From: Adiantum capillus-veneris
Taxonomy: Eukaryota > Streptophyta > Polypodiopsida > Polypodiales > Pteridaceae
Assembly: GCA_014529385.2 (NCBI GenBank)
Contig: CM043959.1
Span: 16,132,809 to 16,178,308, forward strand
Direction of reading: 5' to 3'
DNA: 45,500 nucleotides
Positions 22,542-33,187 of this stretch are shown one piece after another. The number at the start of each line of letters is the position of its first letter. Positions within the stretch are counted from its first letter, which is position 1. Under the pieces are notes generated by a model that ran no database searches, was not told the origin of the DNA, and saw nothing but the letters and a program-made list of their open reading frames with translations. The position numbers were made by a program, and so were the translations under genes.

Positions 22542-24119
22542 CTATTTTTTGGCATTGACAATATATATTGGAGCTTCTCTATTCTTCATCTTCGTCAGGA
22601 AAAGTACAAAATATTCTGGCCTTTTTGCCTGCTGTGTGTTATCGTCTTCTTCTTGCCTTGGTCTTTTGCAACCTAGTCCTGTAGGTTCGTTTGTCGACAA
22701 TACATTTGTCTCCACCTCCACAGCCACAAGAGACATTTCTTCAGTAGGCAGATGCACAATTGGTTGTTTATTGCGAAACATAGCATGCTTGTCATACTCT
22801 AGTAATTGCACAGGGTTAGTGATTTCGCATGCCAAACCATATGCTGCTTGCAAAAAATAACGACTACGCAAACCATACATTCTTGGCCCTTGGCCAAACA
22901 TATAGAATGCGACCTTTTTTTCTAAAAGCATTATTTTATCTGCGTTCCACCTAATGACGGCCCCTCCTAAATATCTTGAAAGTGTCTTCAACGTCATCAA
23001 GGGTAGCTCCGCGTTGTCATTGGAGAAGGACGAATGGAAGACCAAAAAACTCGGATACTTAAGATTCTTTAAGTATTGGCCGAGAGAGGAATTCTTCCCT
23101 AAATCTCCCATGCCTTGTCCACAAGGGCGAGGAATGAAGGTATCATCATAGACCACCAACTGCAACAAATTAAAGTTATGAAATGAGATAAGTAGAAACC
23201 AAAAAGGTAAGGCAAAAAAAAAAAGATTACCTTCTGGTTTTCATCTTCCTCAAGTAAGTCCTTATTCCATAGGTTGATGCCGCCGTGACCTCTAGTGGGT
23301 GCATTGGAGGTTGAGGCCAAGATGATGAAGAAGTGCTTGCCTTACCCATTTCTTCAATCCCTAGCTTTTTTTGCACTTTCATGAACTCCTTTTCTGTTGG
23401 AAGCGTGCGCTCATACCTAGCAACATCATTGTAAATCATCACAAGTGCACTTGCGGGGTCAACGAACTCATCATCATTTACATGGGCATCTATAACAGAA
23501 TACTTGTCGTGCTCAGGGTCAATGTGACAGCATCATCCTCTTCGAGATTCTGTGCCACAATGGCAAGGCAATAGTCCTCTCGAAGGTCAAAAAGCTCCAT
23601 AATGTCGTTAAGCATGACATATTGCAAATCACCAATAGGTATGGTAGGTAGAACACTAGTAGGCAAAGCACCCTCCTGAAGCTGGACTCCCTCTGAAACC
23701 TGCAAGGCAAGGCTTCCCCGAGACTTGGGCTCTTGACCCTTCCCAGTCTGATCCTCTAGCGAGGCATCTGCAGCATCAACATGCTCATCCAAAATTAAAT
23801 GCAAATATAAAATAAAAACTGCATAATATTCAGCCACTCGACACTTGCAATTATGAAGCGTACACTTGTAGTCTGTTATCCGCAAGTGCACTGGCAGCTT
23901 AAGGCAACTCCTAGAAAATATGTGTTTCTTGGAGGAGTCCAAATTGATATCCTTCATGTGAACAAAACGAACTCCTTGTATCTCGACAGTGCCACCGGAC
24001 GTTTGCTGCTGGTAGGTCTGCTCAAAACCTGATATAGGTAATGTTGCGCGGAGACAATTTATTCATGCATCCTGAGAGCAAGGCACTTCCTCCTCTGCTT
24101 CAACATTGAAGGGGTCCAT
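22542..24119 (-). pseudogene. Gene B: unknown spliced gene, divergent from the H3-protease gene
   Basis: The start MDPFNVEAEEEVP at 24119 lies 74 bp from a TATAAATA on the same strand. The reading continues past TGA near 24064 into VRFVHMKDINLDSSKKHIF and KCTLHNCKCRVAEYY, then an acidic linker, then after frameshifts near 23520 and 23290 NDVARYERTLPTEKEFMKV and GGINLWNKDLLEEDENQK. A GT-AG intron (about 23228 to 23163) leads to LVVYDDTFIPRPCGQGMGDL and a final exon ending in a basic segment, CKRPRQEEDDNTQQAKRPE, that could be a nuclear localisation signal. I do not recognise the family. Confidence 0.45.
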
Positions 24120-24189
24120 AACGGAAATTCAAAAGCGAAGATAGACGAGAGAGCACAACATCCAAACAAAGGGCAAATGGGGGAGCAAG

Positions 24190-24200
24190 TCATATTTATA
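24190..24200 (-). promoter_or_regulatory. TATA box for gene B
   Basis: TATAAATATG on the minus strand lies about 74 bp upstream of the gene B start, a good plant-type TATA spacing. Confidence 0.55.
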
Positions 24201-24289
24201 GGACTCCCGAGGACATTGATGACATCGATTGACGTGCATCATGCAATCGCCGTGATGATTACGCCACATGTCAGCCGTCGTGGAATGGT

Positions 24290-24700
24290 CGTGACACAAT
24301 GCGAAACTGGTGCCGTCACTCCACAAAAGCACCACTATCGCATTTTGGTGCGACAGCTTCTTGTCGCGTCATAACGCAATACGGCCAATCTAGAGTACTC
24401 AGAAACGCCCCATATCATGTTGTGACACGACACCTTTTTGTCGCGCCACAGCGCGATACTTGTGGTCAAACTAACCAGGACCTTACTTATCGCGTTTTGA
24501 CGCGACAACATTTTGTCTTGCCACAACACGAACACTGCAATTCGGAACCATCAGGGTCCACCTCCTTGTGTTGTGCCGCGACATACCGTTGTTGCTATGG
24601 CAACCCGTTGGGACGCTTCTTTTCTCGTCGTGCCACACCGCGAATAGGTAGTGCCACTAATTTCGGCACCACCAATATCGCGTTGAGTCACGATGTGCCA
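24290..24700. repeat. Degenerate tandem repeat in the divergent promoter region
   Basis: A unit of roughly 75-80 bp recurs about four to five times. Each has an inverted pair of the kind cgcgttttgacgcgaca followed by ttttgtcgcgccacarcgcga. Copies start near 24336, 24413, 24486, 24564 and 24650. The CG-rich repeats contrast with AT-rich surroundings and lie between the starts of genes B and C. Confidence 0.7.
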
Positions 24701-24807
24701 CGTGGCACGTAATCATTATGCTCGCACTCTTCCCGTCATACCTCATAATGTCATGATTAATGTAGCCTCCTCTTCTCATGATTAAGATGTGATTATACTT
24801 ATTCCGC

Positions 24808-24816
24808 TAATATAAA
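24808..24816 (+). promoter_or_regulatory. TATA box for the H3-protease gene
   Basis: TAATATAAAC lies about 115 bp upstream of the ATG at 24928, just before a run of nine or ten C residues and a T-rich leader. This pairs with the gene B TATA to make a divergent promoter. Confidence 0.5.
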
Positions 24817-24927
24817 CACCCCCCCCCCTTTTTTCTCATCATTTTTTCCAAAGTGTCTCTAGTCACTCTGCGTTTTTACCCACATCCAGATTTCCATATT
24901 TCCTCTCGCATTCTCCTCGTTCAGGTC

Positions 24928-26862
24928 ATGGCCCGCACAAAGCAAACAGCAAGGAAGGTTTATCCTGGCCAGTCTGGTCCGCAAGGCCAGGCTAGCTCGT
25001 CTGCAGTGCAACCGTCAACATCGCAGGTGATTTTGGGCAAGACCATGCCGCAATTACGGGCAACAATGCGAAGAAGAAGATACGAGCAGAATAGGAGCGT
25101 TCTACTCAAACTTCGTAAGCTCCAAAAGCACATTTCATTGGCAATACCTAAACTGCCATTCCAGAGAGTTGTTCGCGAGATTTGCGAGCAACACAACCTG
25201 AATTTCCGGTGGTCTCGAAGTGCAATGGGATGCTTGCACGAGGCCGCGAAGGATTTTTTTGTAGAGCTTTTCCAGGACAGCTACATTCTCTCGGCCCACG
25301 CCCATAGGGCAACATTGATGCCGCGAGACATCAACACACTTCGCCTTCTCAGGTTCAAGTATGACAAAACAATATCGCCTGCCAGTATTTCAGATCGAAA
25401 GATGGACAATATTCTTAGAATACCACCTATTGACAAGGTCAAAGTTCATGAAGTGTCTACACAAATTCATCGATACAGTACCCGTCTCAACACCGAGCGG
25501 GACACAACAAAAGTCGATAGTGAAAGATTGAAGAAGTTACGCCTTGAGATGATGGAGGAACAACTGGCAGATGCCATCAGTGACGCCAACGCTGACGATT
25601 TGTCATTGTTGTTTCCCTATTTCCATGTTGGCCTTCCTCTATGGGGACGCATTCGTGTATTTTCCCTATCACGTCTACGAGATTGCAATTTTACAGAACC
25701 AGACGAGGGAACTCACAGACTCAATCATCAATTGCTTGCTTTGGTGCGTGCTATTCTTTTTTTCACTATAAATTCTTTTAATATATTGAATTTTGTATGA
25801 CACGAATTTCTTTACAGTTTCGTAGTTTCAAATTTGCCTTGGAATATGCAAAATGATGTCGCCGTCCTTGACTCAAACCTCTTGGTTGTTTTGACGGCTG
25901 AGAATACATCTTTAGTGGAAGTAGTTGACTGGTTCCAGTCAGCGAACATTGAGACGGCAAAAAATTTTGTTTTGGCTTATCATGAAGGGTACACAATGTT
26001 TTCAATAGTAAAATTATTTTATCTTGAACTCTAATTTGTTGTGATGACATATGTTTTGCTTATGTTTATTTGTAACAGCGCTCATTGGAGTCTTGTTCAC
26101 TTACACCTTGAACGAAACCGGTGCTACCTTGCTAATTCAGCCCATGGATTTCATGGTGAGATACGTAGGTAAGAGGTTTTGTATTTTGTTCAACATCGCA
26201 TAGAATTTTGTTAAAAGTCGCTTATGAAATTTAATTGTATTTTGCGCAGATCTGTTCGGAAGCTCGTGTCTGCTCTTGAAGCTTTAACGCAAGAGCAAAT
26301 ATATAATAATCTTACGATTATTAGTTGCAAAGTCCCTAAGCAGGACAATGCCTACTCTTGTGGATGGAGGGTTTTAATCAATGCAGAAATTTTGTTAGGG
26401 GTCATGCTTGATGGAAGTCGTAGAAGTGTAAGCATTTGACACTCGTTTATAGATTTGTCTCTTAATAAGTTAGTAGCTATGTTAATAAACATGATGTTCT
26501 TACGCAGGTAAGAAATTAGAAACAGAATGATTGAAAACTTGATCAATTGCGCGACCATGCGTCCAGACGAAGCACGTGATGCTTTTGTCCCGCCAGCACC
26601 AAGGCCCACGCCTAGGCCTCCGCCGACAAGATACCCCTTGTCTACCATACCAACACAAGCACATATCAATATCTCCCCAGATGCCTCCCCAACCCAAGCT
26701 CCCACCAACTCTTATCCTCAAGAAACAGCTCCAGAACCCTCAAACCCCCCACCCAGCACATCTCCTACTCATGAAGCAGCTCCAGAGCCCCCAAACCCCC
26801 AAGCCACTACCTCTCCTCAACCTCAACCAACAGCCCCCACATCACCACACGCACAAGATTAG
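24928..26862 (+). pseudogene. Gene C: histone H3 domain fused to a Ulp1/SENP-type cysteine protease
   Basis: The protein starts MARTKQTARK, identical to the canonical H3 tail through Lys9, then diverges. Residues about 50-143 align to the H3 fold without gaps: LRKLQKHISLAIPKLPFQRV, REICEQ, then SAMGCLHEAAKDFFVELFQD and HAHRATLMPRDINTLRLLR. After a charged helical linker come Ulp1-like exons. Before the first intron is QTRELTDSIINCLL; exon 2 (25818-25988) has NLPWNMQNDVAVL; exon 3 (26079-26168) has the His motif AHWSLVHLHLE and CYLANSAHG; exon 4 (26250-26427) has the Gln/Cys motif KVPKQDNAYSCGWRVL. Asn stands where the catalytic Asp is usual. A Pro-rich tail follows (26527-26862). One frameshift near 25600-25660 separates the histone part from the protease part, and the tail is also out of frame, so this copy is not intact. 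Ulp1 enzymes cut SUMO or related modifiers. Confidence 0.8.
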
Positions 26863-27170
26863 AAAGAGATTATGAATTGTACTTTTGACAAATTGATTAC
26901 AAGCAATGGATCAAAATTTGACTTTTGTTAAAAAATGGGAGAGTGAGGATCCAATGGTGTTTGGTAATGTAGAGAGCTGCCTTTGTCGAGTAATCTTTGA
27001 GAATAGTATTTGAATCATTGTGCACAGTTAGTTCACTATTTCAAGTCTGTCGTCGCTGGTAATCTGTGCACAAAGAGTCTTATTTTCTTGTCTGTGAGGT
27101 ACCTGCAATGCAACGTACGCGATAAGACATTGGGATACATGAGCACGATAGAAACATTAACGTATAAAAT
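26863..27170. other. Spacer between genes C and D
   Basis: An AT-rich spacer between two genes that converge. I see no supported open frame or structural RNA. Confidence 0.4.
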
Positions 27171-28360
27171 TAATACATGTAGCTTAGTACCTTTCGCATG
27201 TTACACTTGAAAACAAATTTTGAAGGCAAATTGAGATCGGACTCATTTAACAGATTCTCTCGATCCTGTCTTAAAGTGACATTTGATCTGACCACAACAA
27301 CTGTAAGCAAATAATTTGAAAACCATATCTCGATGGACATCAAGGGATTAAAAGCATTGTCACTTAAATCTTGATCCATAGCTACCAACTGACCATTCAC
27401 TCAATGCCACCTCATGTAGTAGAAAGAAACTATAAAATTATGTGATGCTATCATACACTTGCACACAACCGAGCGCTTGTCAACTTTGCACAAAATGCCT
27501 TCAGAATCACTGACATCCCAATTATAATCCAAAAAATCACGGCAAGTTTGGGATTTGAAAATGAACATGGTTTCTGTTTTTTCTAACCTCCTCATCGTGG
27601 AAGAAATCTATAAAGACATGTAAGGCATAAATAGACTGACTCGTACTTGCCTGCTTGCAATGTTTGGTCGCAAACACTTCAAAATTTCTTGACGAAGCTT
27701 GAGTCTAAAACACTCAGAGGTTTCTAAAGTTGGACCTGGCCACTTTGGGGAATCTTGTTGGGGAAGAGGGAAAGGTTTCAAAGTGCCAAATCCATGCACA
27801 GAGCAAGGGGCGTTGTAAAAGTAGTCGTAAAAGAAAACTCCCCTTCTCGCACTAGTTTTGTACATAAGTTCTCCCACTGAAGCATGAAAAGCATCAAAAA
27901 TACCAATTAAGCACTCAACTAGTTGCCAGTCTTCTTTGTTAGAAGGATAAATATATGCAAAAACAAAAGATAAGAGAATGGTCACAAGAAATAGTCAACA
28001 AAATAACTTAAAGGATCTTTAAAGACTTTTTAGCAATATAGTAGTCACACAGTTTGGTCTATGAGCAGGAAACCCCAAAGGTGGCTGTTGTAGTCGTAGT
28101 TCGGAGTGCATATATGCATGCTCAATGAGCACCTCTTTCACTGTCTTTCCCGTTTGAGACAAGCGAAAATCTTTCACACGTCCTTTGTAGCTGTTGCTGA
28201 ATTCATTTTCGATCCGTTTTCTTCTTCTTGTTTGAAGCAAAACCCAACTACCAATGGTGACTGTGGTAGACATCCAGCGACCATGGTTTAAGTCAAAGCT
28301 GTTGAATAGTACCACAGATTTAACAGACGCGGATGGTCGTCGTGGTCGTCTTCCTTCCAT
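27171..28360 (-). pseudogene. Gene D: unknown spliced gene, possibly BAH-like
   Basis: From an ATG at 28360 (MEGRRPRRPSA) the first exon reads HGRWMSTTVTIGSWVLLQTR, a basic segment, YKGRVKDFRLSQTGKTVKEV and IEHAYMHSELRL. A strand-basic-strand plan of VLL, GRV and a later Y-x-x-SEL is reminiscent of a BAH or Tudor-like domain, but this is weak. Further exons appear at about 27950-27650 (EDWQLVECLIGIFDAFHASV, FFYDYFYNAPCSVHGFGTL) and 27595-27171 (FKSQTCRDFLDYNWDVSDSE, LPSKFVFKCNMRKV), with stops near 27400. It could be part of the same mobile element as A-C. Confidence 0.35.
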
Positions 28361-28439
28361 CTCTACTTCTATTAGCTTCGAAGTGACACTACGCAAAAAC
28401 GATAGAAGAAAAGAGGCTCACTAGTTTACACAAGAAGAA

Positions 28440-30229
28440 GTAGCTTGAAAAGTGTTCATCAAAAGGTGTGCCTCATTGAATGTGAGTTATGGCACATTCG
28501 GCGTTCGTCGGCCATGGCAGGGGAATAATTTACACAAATTGCGTCCTATCTTCTTATTCAGATCTTTTTAACAGAAAAAAACTATTTTTTGAAAACGCAA
28601 AAATTTGAAATAAAAATCAAATAAATTGGAGCTACCGTTGTGGTGACTCAAACTCTATTGGTCGAACAGCATTCTCTCTCTAACGCCAAAAAGTCCTTTT
28701 TTGAGTCCAAACTTTTCCTAATGAACCATCAAATGCCTATGGCAAAAACTCGCTTGTATTTTCTAAATAAACTTGGTTGGTAGATAATTAATGAAAGTAG
28801 GAATTAAGGTTGATAAATGAATGAACCTGAAAATTACCAACTAGGAGTTAAAAAGGAATCTCGAGAGGTGATAGGGATACCCCATTGCAGAACATAGATT
28901 TAACTAGGAGTTTTGAAGATTGTCTGGAAATGATCGGAAACCAAGATGGATCTTCTTAGGGTCAATTTGATTGAAAGGCTGGCCCATTGAGAGGATTCTC
29001 TTGGGGAATTTGACGGAGATTGGCCATTTTCGGCTAGGGCAGTGTAAGCGGCAAGTTGTTATACCTAGCTCAATCATACCCAAGGGATAAGGTATGGATG
29101 GGTTTGTTTTATTTTTGCCCGGTCGGGTGAAGTACCCGCGGTTTCTTATTTGAAAACGGCCATAATCCGGGTATGGCATGATGTCAATAGTTGGATAAGA
29201 AGGTCATACTCAGGGAGGATGATGTGAATTTAATTAAGAAAGTTTATTCAACTTGGTTGCTTAAAAAGAAACTAGAAAAGCTAGGAATATAGGGGCTATC
29301 CTGTGCATCTGTCACCAGATAGTGCTATACCTCTCGAAATAAAATGCTTAGGAAGGAATGATCAAATTACTTGATAAACCTTTCCCAAACACTTAATTCT
29401 AGGAAATATTGTGAAGGTGCTACCATTTTGATGGCTTGTAACAGATTATCTTAGTCCTGAATGGGGAGGCAAGATGAATTGGTTCAAACTAAATGTATTG
29501 CATGATTAGTTAGGAAACTAATTACAAGTTAATTTTAGCAGATAAAGAAAAGGAAATGAATGTAAAAGTTTCTAAATAAAGATCTAGTGGGAACAACCAG
29601 ATAAATTTTCCTGAATGAGGGTATGCAACAATTTGCATGCTGCTTGTTGTCTGATGATGTCTGATAGACTGATGTCTTCCTGATTTTGTAGTAGTTAAGT
29701 ACTACCTCGGGAAGGGATTTTCATGAAATGGTTCGGTGGGTGGGCAGATCCGGAGGGTTAAATGGCCGGATGTTGATTTCAAACTTTTATGTTAAACGCT
29801 AGGACTACGTGGGATAAAAATGGATAATCAGGGTCGAGCAAGACGAGGTAGGATTGCAAGATCCCTCTTCTTAGGGGAAAGTGATAACTGCCCTCCCTGC
29901 TTGTCAGGAAAAAGGGGTTATCGCCATGAACCAAGGGAGAATAAGAAAGCAAGAGCAGATCCTCAAGTTAAAGATCAAGAGAATCAAGACTAAGGACCAA
30001 GATTTTGGGTACGAAAAGCTATCAAGAGCGGATTGATTATGAGAAGTGGATAGAATCGTTGAATGAAGGGATGTACCCCCTTGGTTTGGAATTAGAGATA
30101 GACCGGAGTCATGTCTGAGTGTCGGTCCCAAGTGGGAGGGATACCTGTAGATAGATCTACGTCATTCCCTGGAACGGTCTGGAGGACTAGGGAGGTGAGT
30201 AGGGTCGAGTCTGGGTATGGCCCTCACAA
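28440..30229. other. No gene seen; unresolved repeat-like DNA
   Basis: Short open frames occur on both strands but none has recognisable motifs. Since a primer-site-like sequence follows at 30231, part of this stretch may be an old LTR, yet it does not match the LTR-like sequence starting at 43689. Confidence 0.4.
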
Positions 30230-30230
30230 G

Positions 30231-30243
30231 TGGTATCCGAGCC
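30231..30243 (+). other. Primer-binding-site-like sequence, initiator tRNA-Met type
   Basis: tggtatccgagcc differs at one position from the usual tggtatcagagcc primer site. It could mark the start of the internal region of the old plus-strand Ty3/gypsy element whose pol relic lies at 32.4 kb. Confidence 0.45.
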
Positions 30244-32389
30244 TAATTTTGAATCTTGGACCTTGGAATTTAGAATTTTGGATTTAAGATTAATGCATGA
30301 GAGAAAAACAACTCAGTCTATTCTACACCCAAATTTCAATTATATTACAAAATGGAGTCTTGATGTTTCCAATAATTATTCAAAAATTTTCAAGATGGCT
30401 TGGGATCTGCCAAGAAATTCAGCGGATTATCTATGAGAGGATGGAAACTGCTACGCTAAGAGCGAAGGCTCGCTATGCTGGAACATTTTAGGGAGCTCTT
30501 TGCCGAAAACCTATACTTGTCTCTGGGATCTAAGCAAGTGGGAAGTGTGAGTAAAGTTGGAAATGGACGATATAGAAATTTGTGAAAGAATAGGTAATGC
30601 ACTTGTGCGAAGACGCATGAAAGTGACCTGGATGAAACTTTTATTAAACTTTACTTGTCATTCTCCCTTAAGCTTAGTAATAAGGAGCAAGATTGGGTAA
30701 GATAACTACCACATGAAGAATTATTTTTTGGGACATTAACTGGAAGATAATTTTGAGTAGTAATGAAGAAATCCAAGAAGTTCTTGTGATTAGCCACAGA
30801 TAAAGCTATAAGTATATATAGCAAGACTCGTTTTGAAATTACTGATGGCTTGGAATATTCAAGAAGAAGAAGTTTATAGGATAGTTCTGAAAGAATGGGG
30901 ATAGCCGAACCAGAGAACACGTTAGTCATGTTGAGACACCTTATCAAACTTTTCTCTCCTAAGAAAAGTGTCATTTCTAATAAGAAATGGAGAACATGTG
31001 GGTCGAATGGAGTTACACGACGGTTAACCATATGGGGACGCGTACAACTATTGAATAATTTACGGATTGCAATGATGAAAAAAAGTTGGGATTGGGACCA
31101 AAGAGATATGGTATGGTCCAATCTTATTTCCAGATTTTGAAAGTAAACTTCTACTTATAGCATCTCAAGACAAATAGAAAAGACAGTAAATGAGATGTGC
31201 TTTAAAAAATTAAAAAAAAACTCACAAGGAATCAAGATGGGAAAGTGCAATAGATAAGCTCAAAAATATTGCAGACATTTAAACTCTGAAGAAGAATAAG
31301 AAAACAAACCTATGAGTTAGCCAAGAACTCAAAGTTGTAATCTTTACTCAAGACTATCATAGACAGAAAACCCTTTGCTGAAAGCACTAATAGAGATGTC
31401 CTTACGAATTTAATTAAAGAGGAGAGACTGACATTTCAAGACAAGAAAGTACGGACAATACTCAAATTTTTCAAAAAAGGGTTATTTCTTCAATTAAAGC
31501 CAAAAAGGATTACAAGGGAGGCAGGAAGTAATTACAAGAGAGGCAACAAAGTTTACAACTCTTAAAGATCCTCTAATATATGGTCACATAACCAAGTATC
31601 ACAAGTGCCACACATGTTAGGACGCTCACCTTCTGGAATGGTTCTATAAGAAACAGCTTGAGCAATTTCTCGGGTATGAGCTGAGAAAAGAAAAGGACCT
31701 CTAAGAGGAAGACTCCAGATGGTATCGAGGCAAGTCTTGGAATGGGGGATAAACTACACAAGCAAGAACAACCTTGCGGAGAACCCAGGATCTCGTGTCC
31801 TTTTGACGCAGTAGTATCGAGAGCCAAGTCCCAGAGCCTCTGTAACCATAGCAAGTCGGATATTGTTGCGAAAATGGTTTCTACCCCAGAGAGTCACTCT
31901 TGTGAGATGTCGCTATGTTTTCCATATCGTCTGGCCGACACAAGGATTTGGCTGAGAAAAGAGGAGATCTTTGTATCGCTCTAAGAACTGTCTTTTAACT
32001 GCCTCATCTACACTCTCCGAGTGAGAGATGCATACAGGAAGAACCAAGTCTTCTTGCCAAGACGCCATCAGATAAGAAAATGACTAAGTTACAAGAGAGT
32101 GAAGATCGCAAAAATAAGAGGATAACAAGTGCTAATAAAGAAGGGATTACCAGTAGCTTATAAAGAGGAAGTAGCGTATTGAAGAAGCCATAAACACGAT
32201 GATTATTCAAGAAGATAGCTTATTAAGAAATATTTTCCATGACTCCAATATTATATTAGCAGATTTTTGGGGATGAAGAAGTGTAAGAGAGAAGTCAATT
32301 TAAAAGCGTTAACAAGAAGTTAAGTCGCAAGACGTATCCAAGAAGCTTCATCAATTACATATTTTATTCGAGTTGACGACAGCTCTTTC
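30244..32389. other. Unrecognised internal region, no supported gene
   Basis: Between the primer-like site and the pol relic, gag, protease and most of RT would be expected, but I cannot recognise any of them in either strand. The sequence is AG-rich on the plus strand and full of stops. Confidence 0.4.
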
Positions 32390-33187
32390 TTTTTTTGTTG
32401 GGGAGAGATGCTGCCTTCAATAGACTCAAAGACCTCTTGACCAGCAGTCCTGTCCTCATCAACCCTGACTAATTTCACTCCTTAGCTCTTCTTTACCCAA
32501 GGGAGTTCAACAAGAAATTCAGGTAGACCCCTATTTTAGACCTCTTCTACAAGAGATTCAAGCTCAGAACCCGAGGGAACACTTAACTGACTATACCTTA
32601 GCAGATGGTCTTCTTTACTACCTGGAAAGCTTCCGCCTCTAGATATTCCTCAGATGAAGTGGGAATGTTTGAGTATGGACTTTGTCACTGGTCTTCCAAA
32701 GATAACTGGAAACTATGATTCTATTTTTTTCGTAGTAGATAAGCTCACTAAGGTGGCTCATCCAATTCCAGTCAAGCAGACAACCACCGCCACCGACATA
32801 GCCCAAGTATTTGTCAAAGAGGTAGAAAGATTACATGGAATCCCTGTAAGAATCATCAGTGATCGGGATGCCAAATTTACTTCTAAGTTTTAACAACCCA
32901 TGTTTCAATCTCTGGGTACCCAACTGAATCTCAGCTTAGCATATCATCCGGTGAATCAAGTCATTGAAGATATGCTTCGAGCTTACTACAACCAACAGCC
33001 CCATTAATGGATTAAGTTTCTTTCCCTAGTTGAGTTTTCTTATAACTCTTCTTACCGTCGCAACCTCGGATGTCACCCTTTAAAACCTTGTATGGTTAGG
33101 AATATTTAGTCCCTCTTCGATAAGTAGACCCAACTCTTCATGTTTCTGTCGCTAAGTCTACCTTGGAAGAGATGGATCATCAACTTC
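32390..33187 (+). pseudogene. Old Ty3/gypsy pol relic: RT/RNase H fragment and integrase, 5' part
   Basis: DAAFNRLKDLLTSSPVLINP (about 32414-32470) is the RT/RNase H connection. Then, after a large deletion, integrase reads MKWECLSMDFVTGLPKITGN, FFVVDKLTKVAHPIPV and IISDRDAKFTSKF, followed by LAYHPVNQVIEDMLRAYYN. The segment with the catalytic Glu, normally between YHP and NQVIEDML, is missing. Several stops are present. The frame runs into the chromovirus insertion at 33188 and resumes at 43459. Confidence 0.85.
33183..33187. repeat. Target-site duplication, left copy
   Basis: ACTTC directly precedes the TG of the left LTR and is repeated at 43454-43458 after the right LTR. Confidence 0.9.

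Noticed and set aside
24928-25357. Identification of the histone domain as the centromeric variant CENH3
   Set aside because: There is no loop-1 insertion; the fold is the same length as canonical H3, and the tail start matches canonical H3 through Lys9.
28904-29179. 91-codon minus-strand frame
   Set aside because: No recognisable motif, no supporting splice or promoter signals; it lies in unresolved repeat-like DNA.
30895-31140. 81-codon plus-strand frame between the primer-like site and the pol relic
   Set aside because: It has no gag, protease or RT motif and no continuation on either side.
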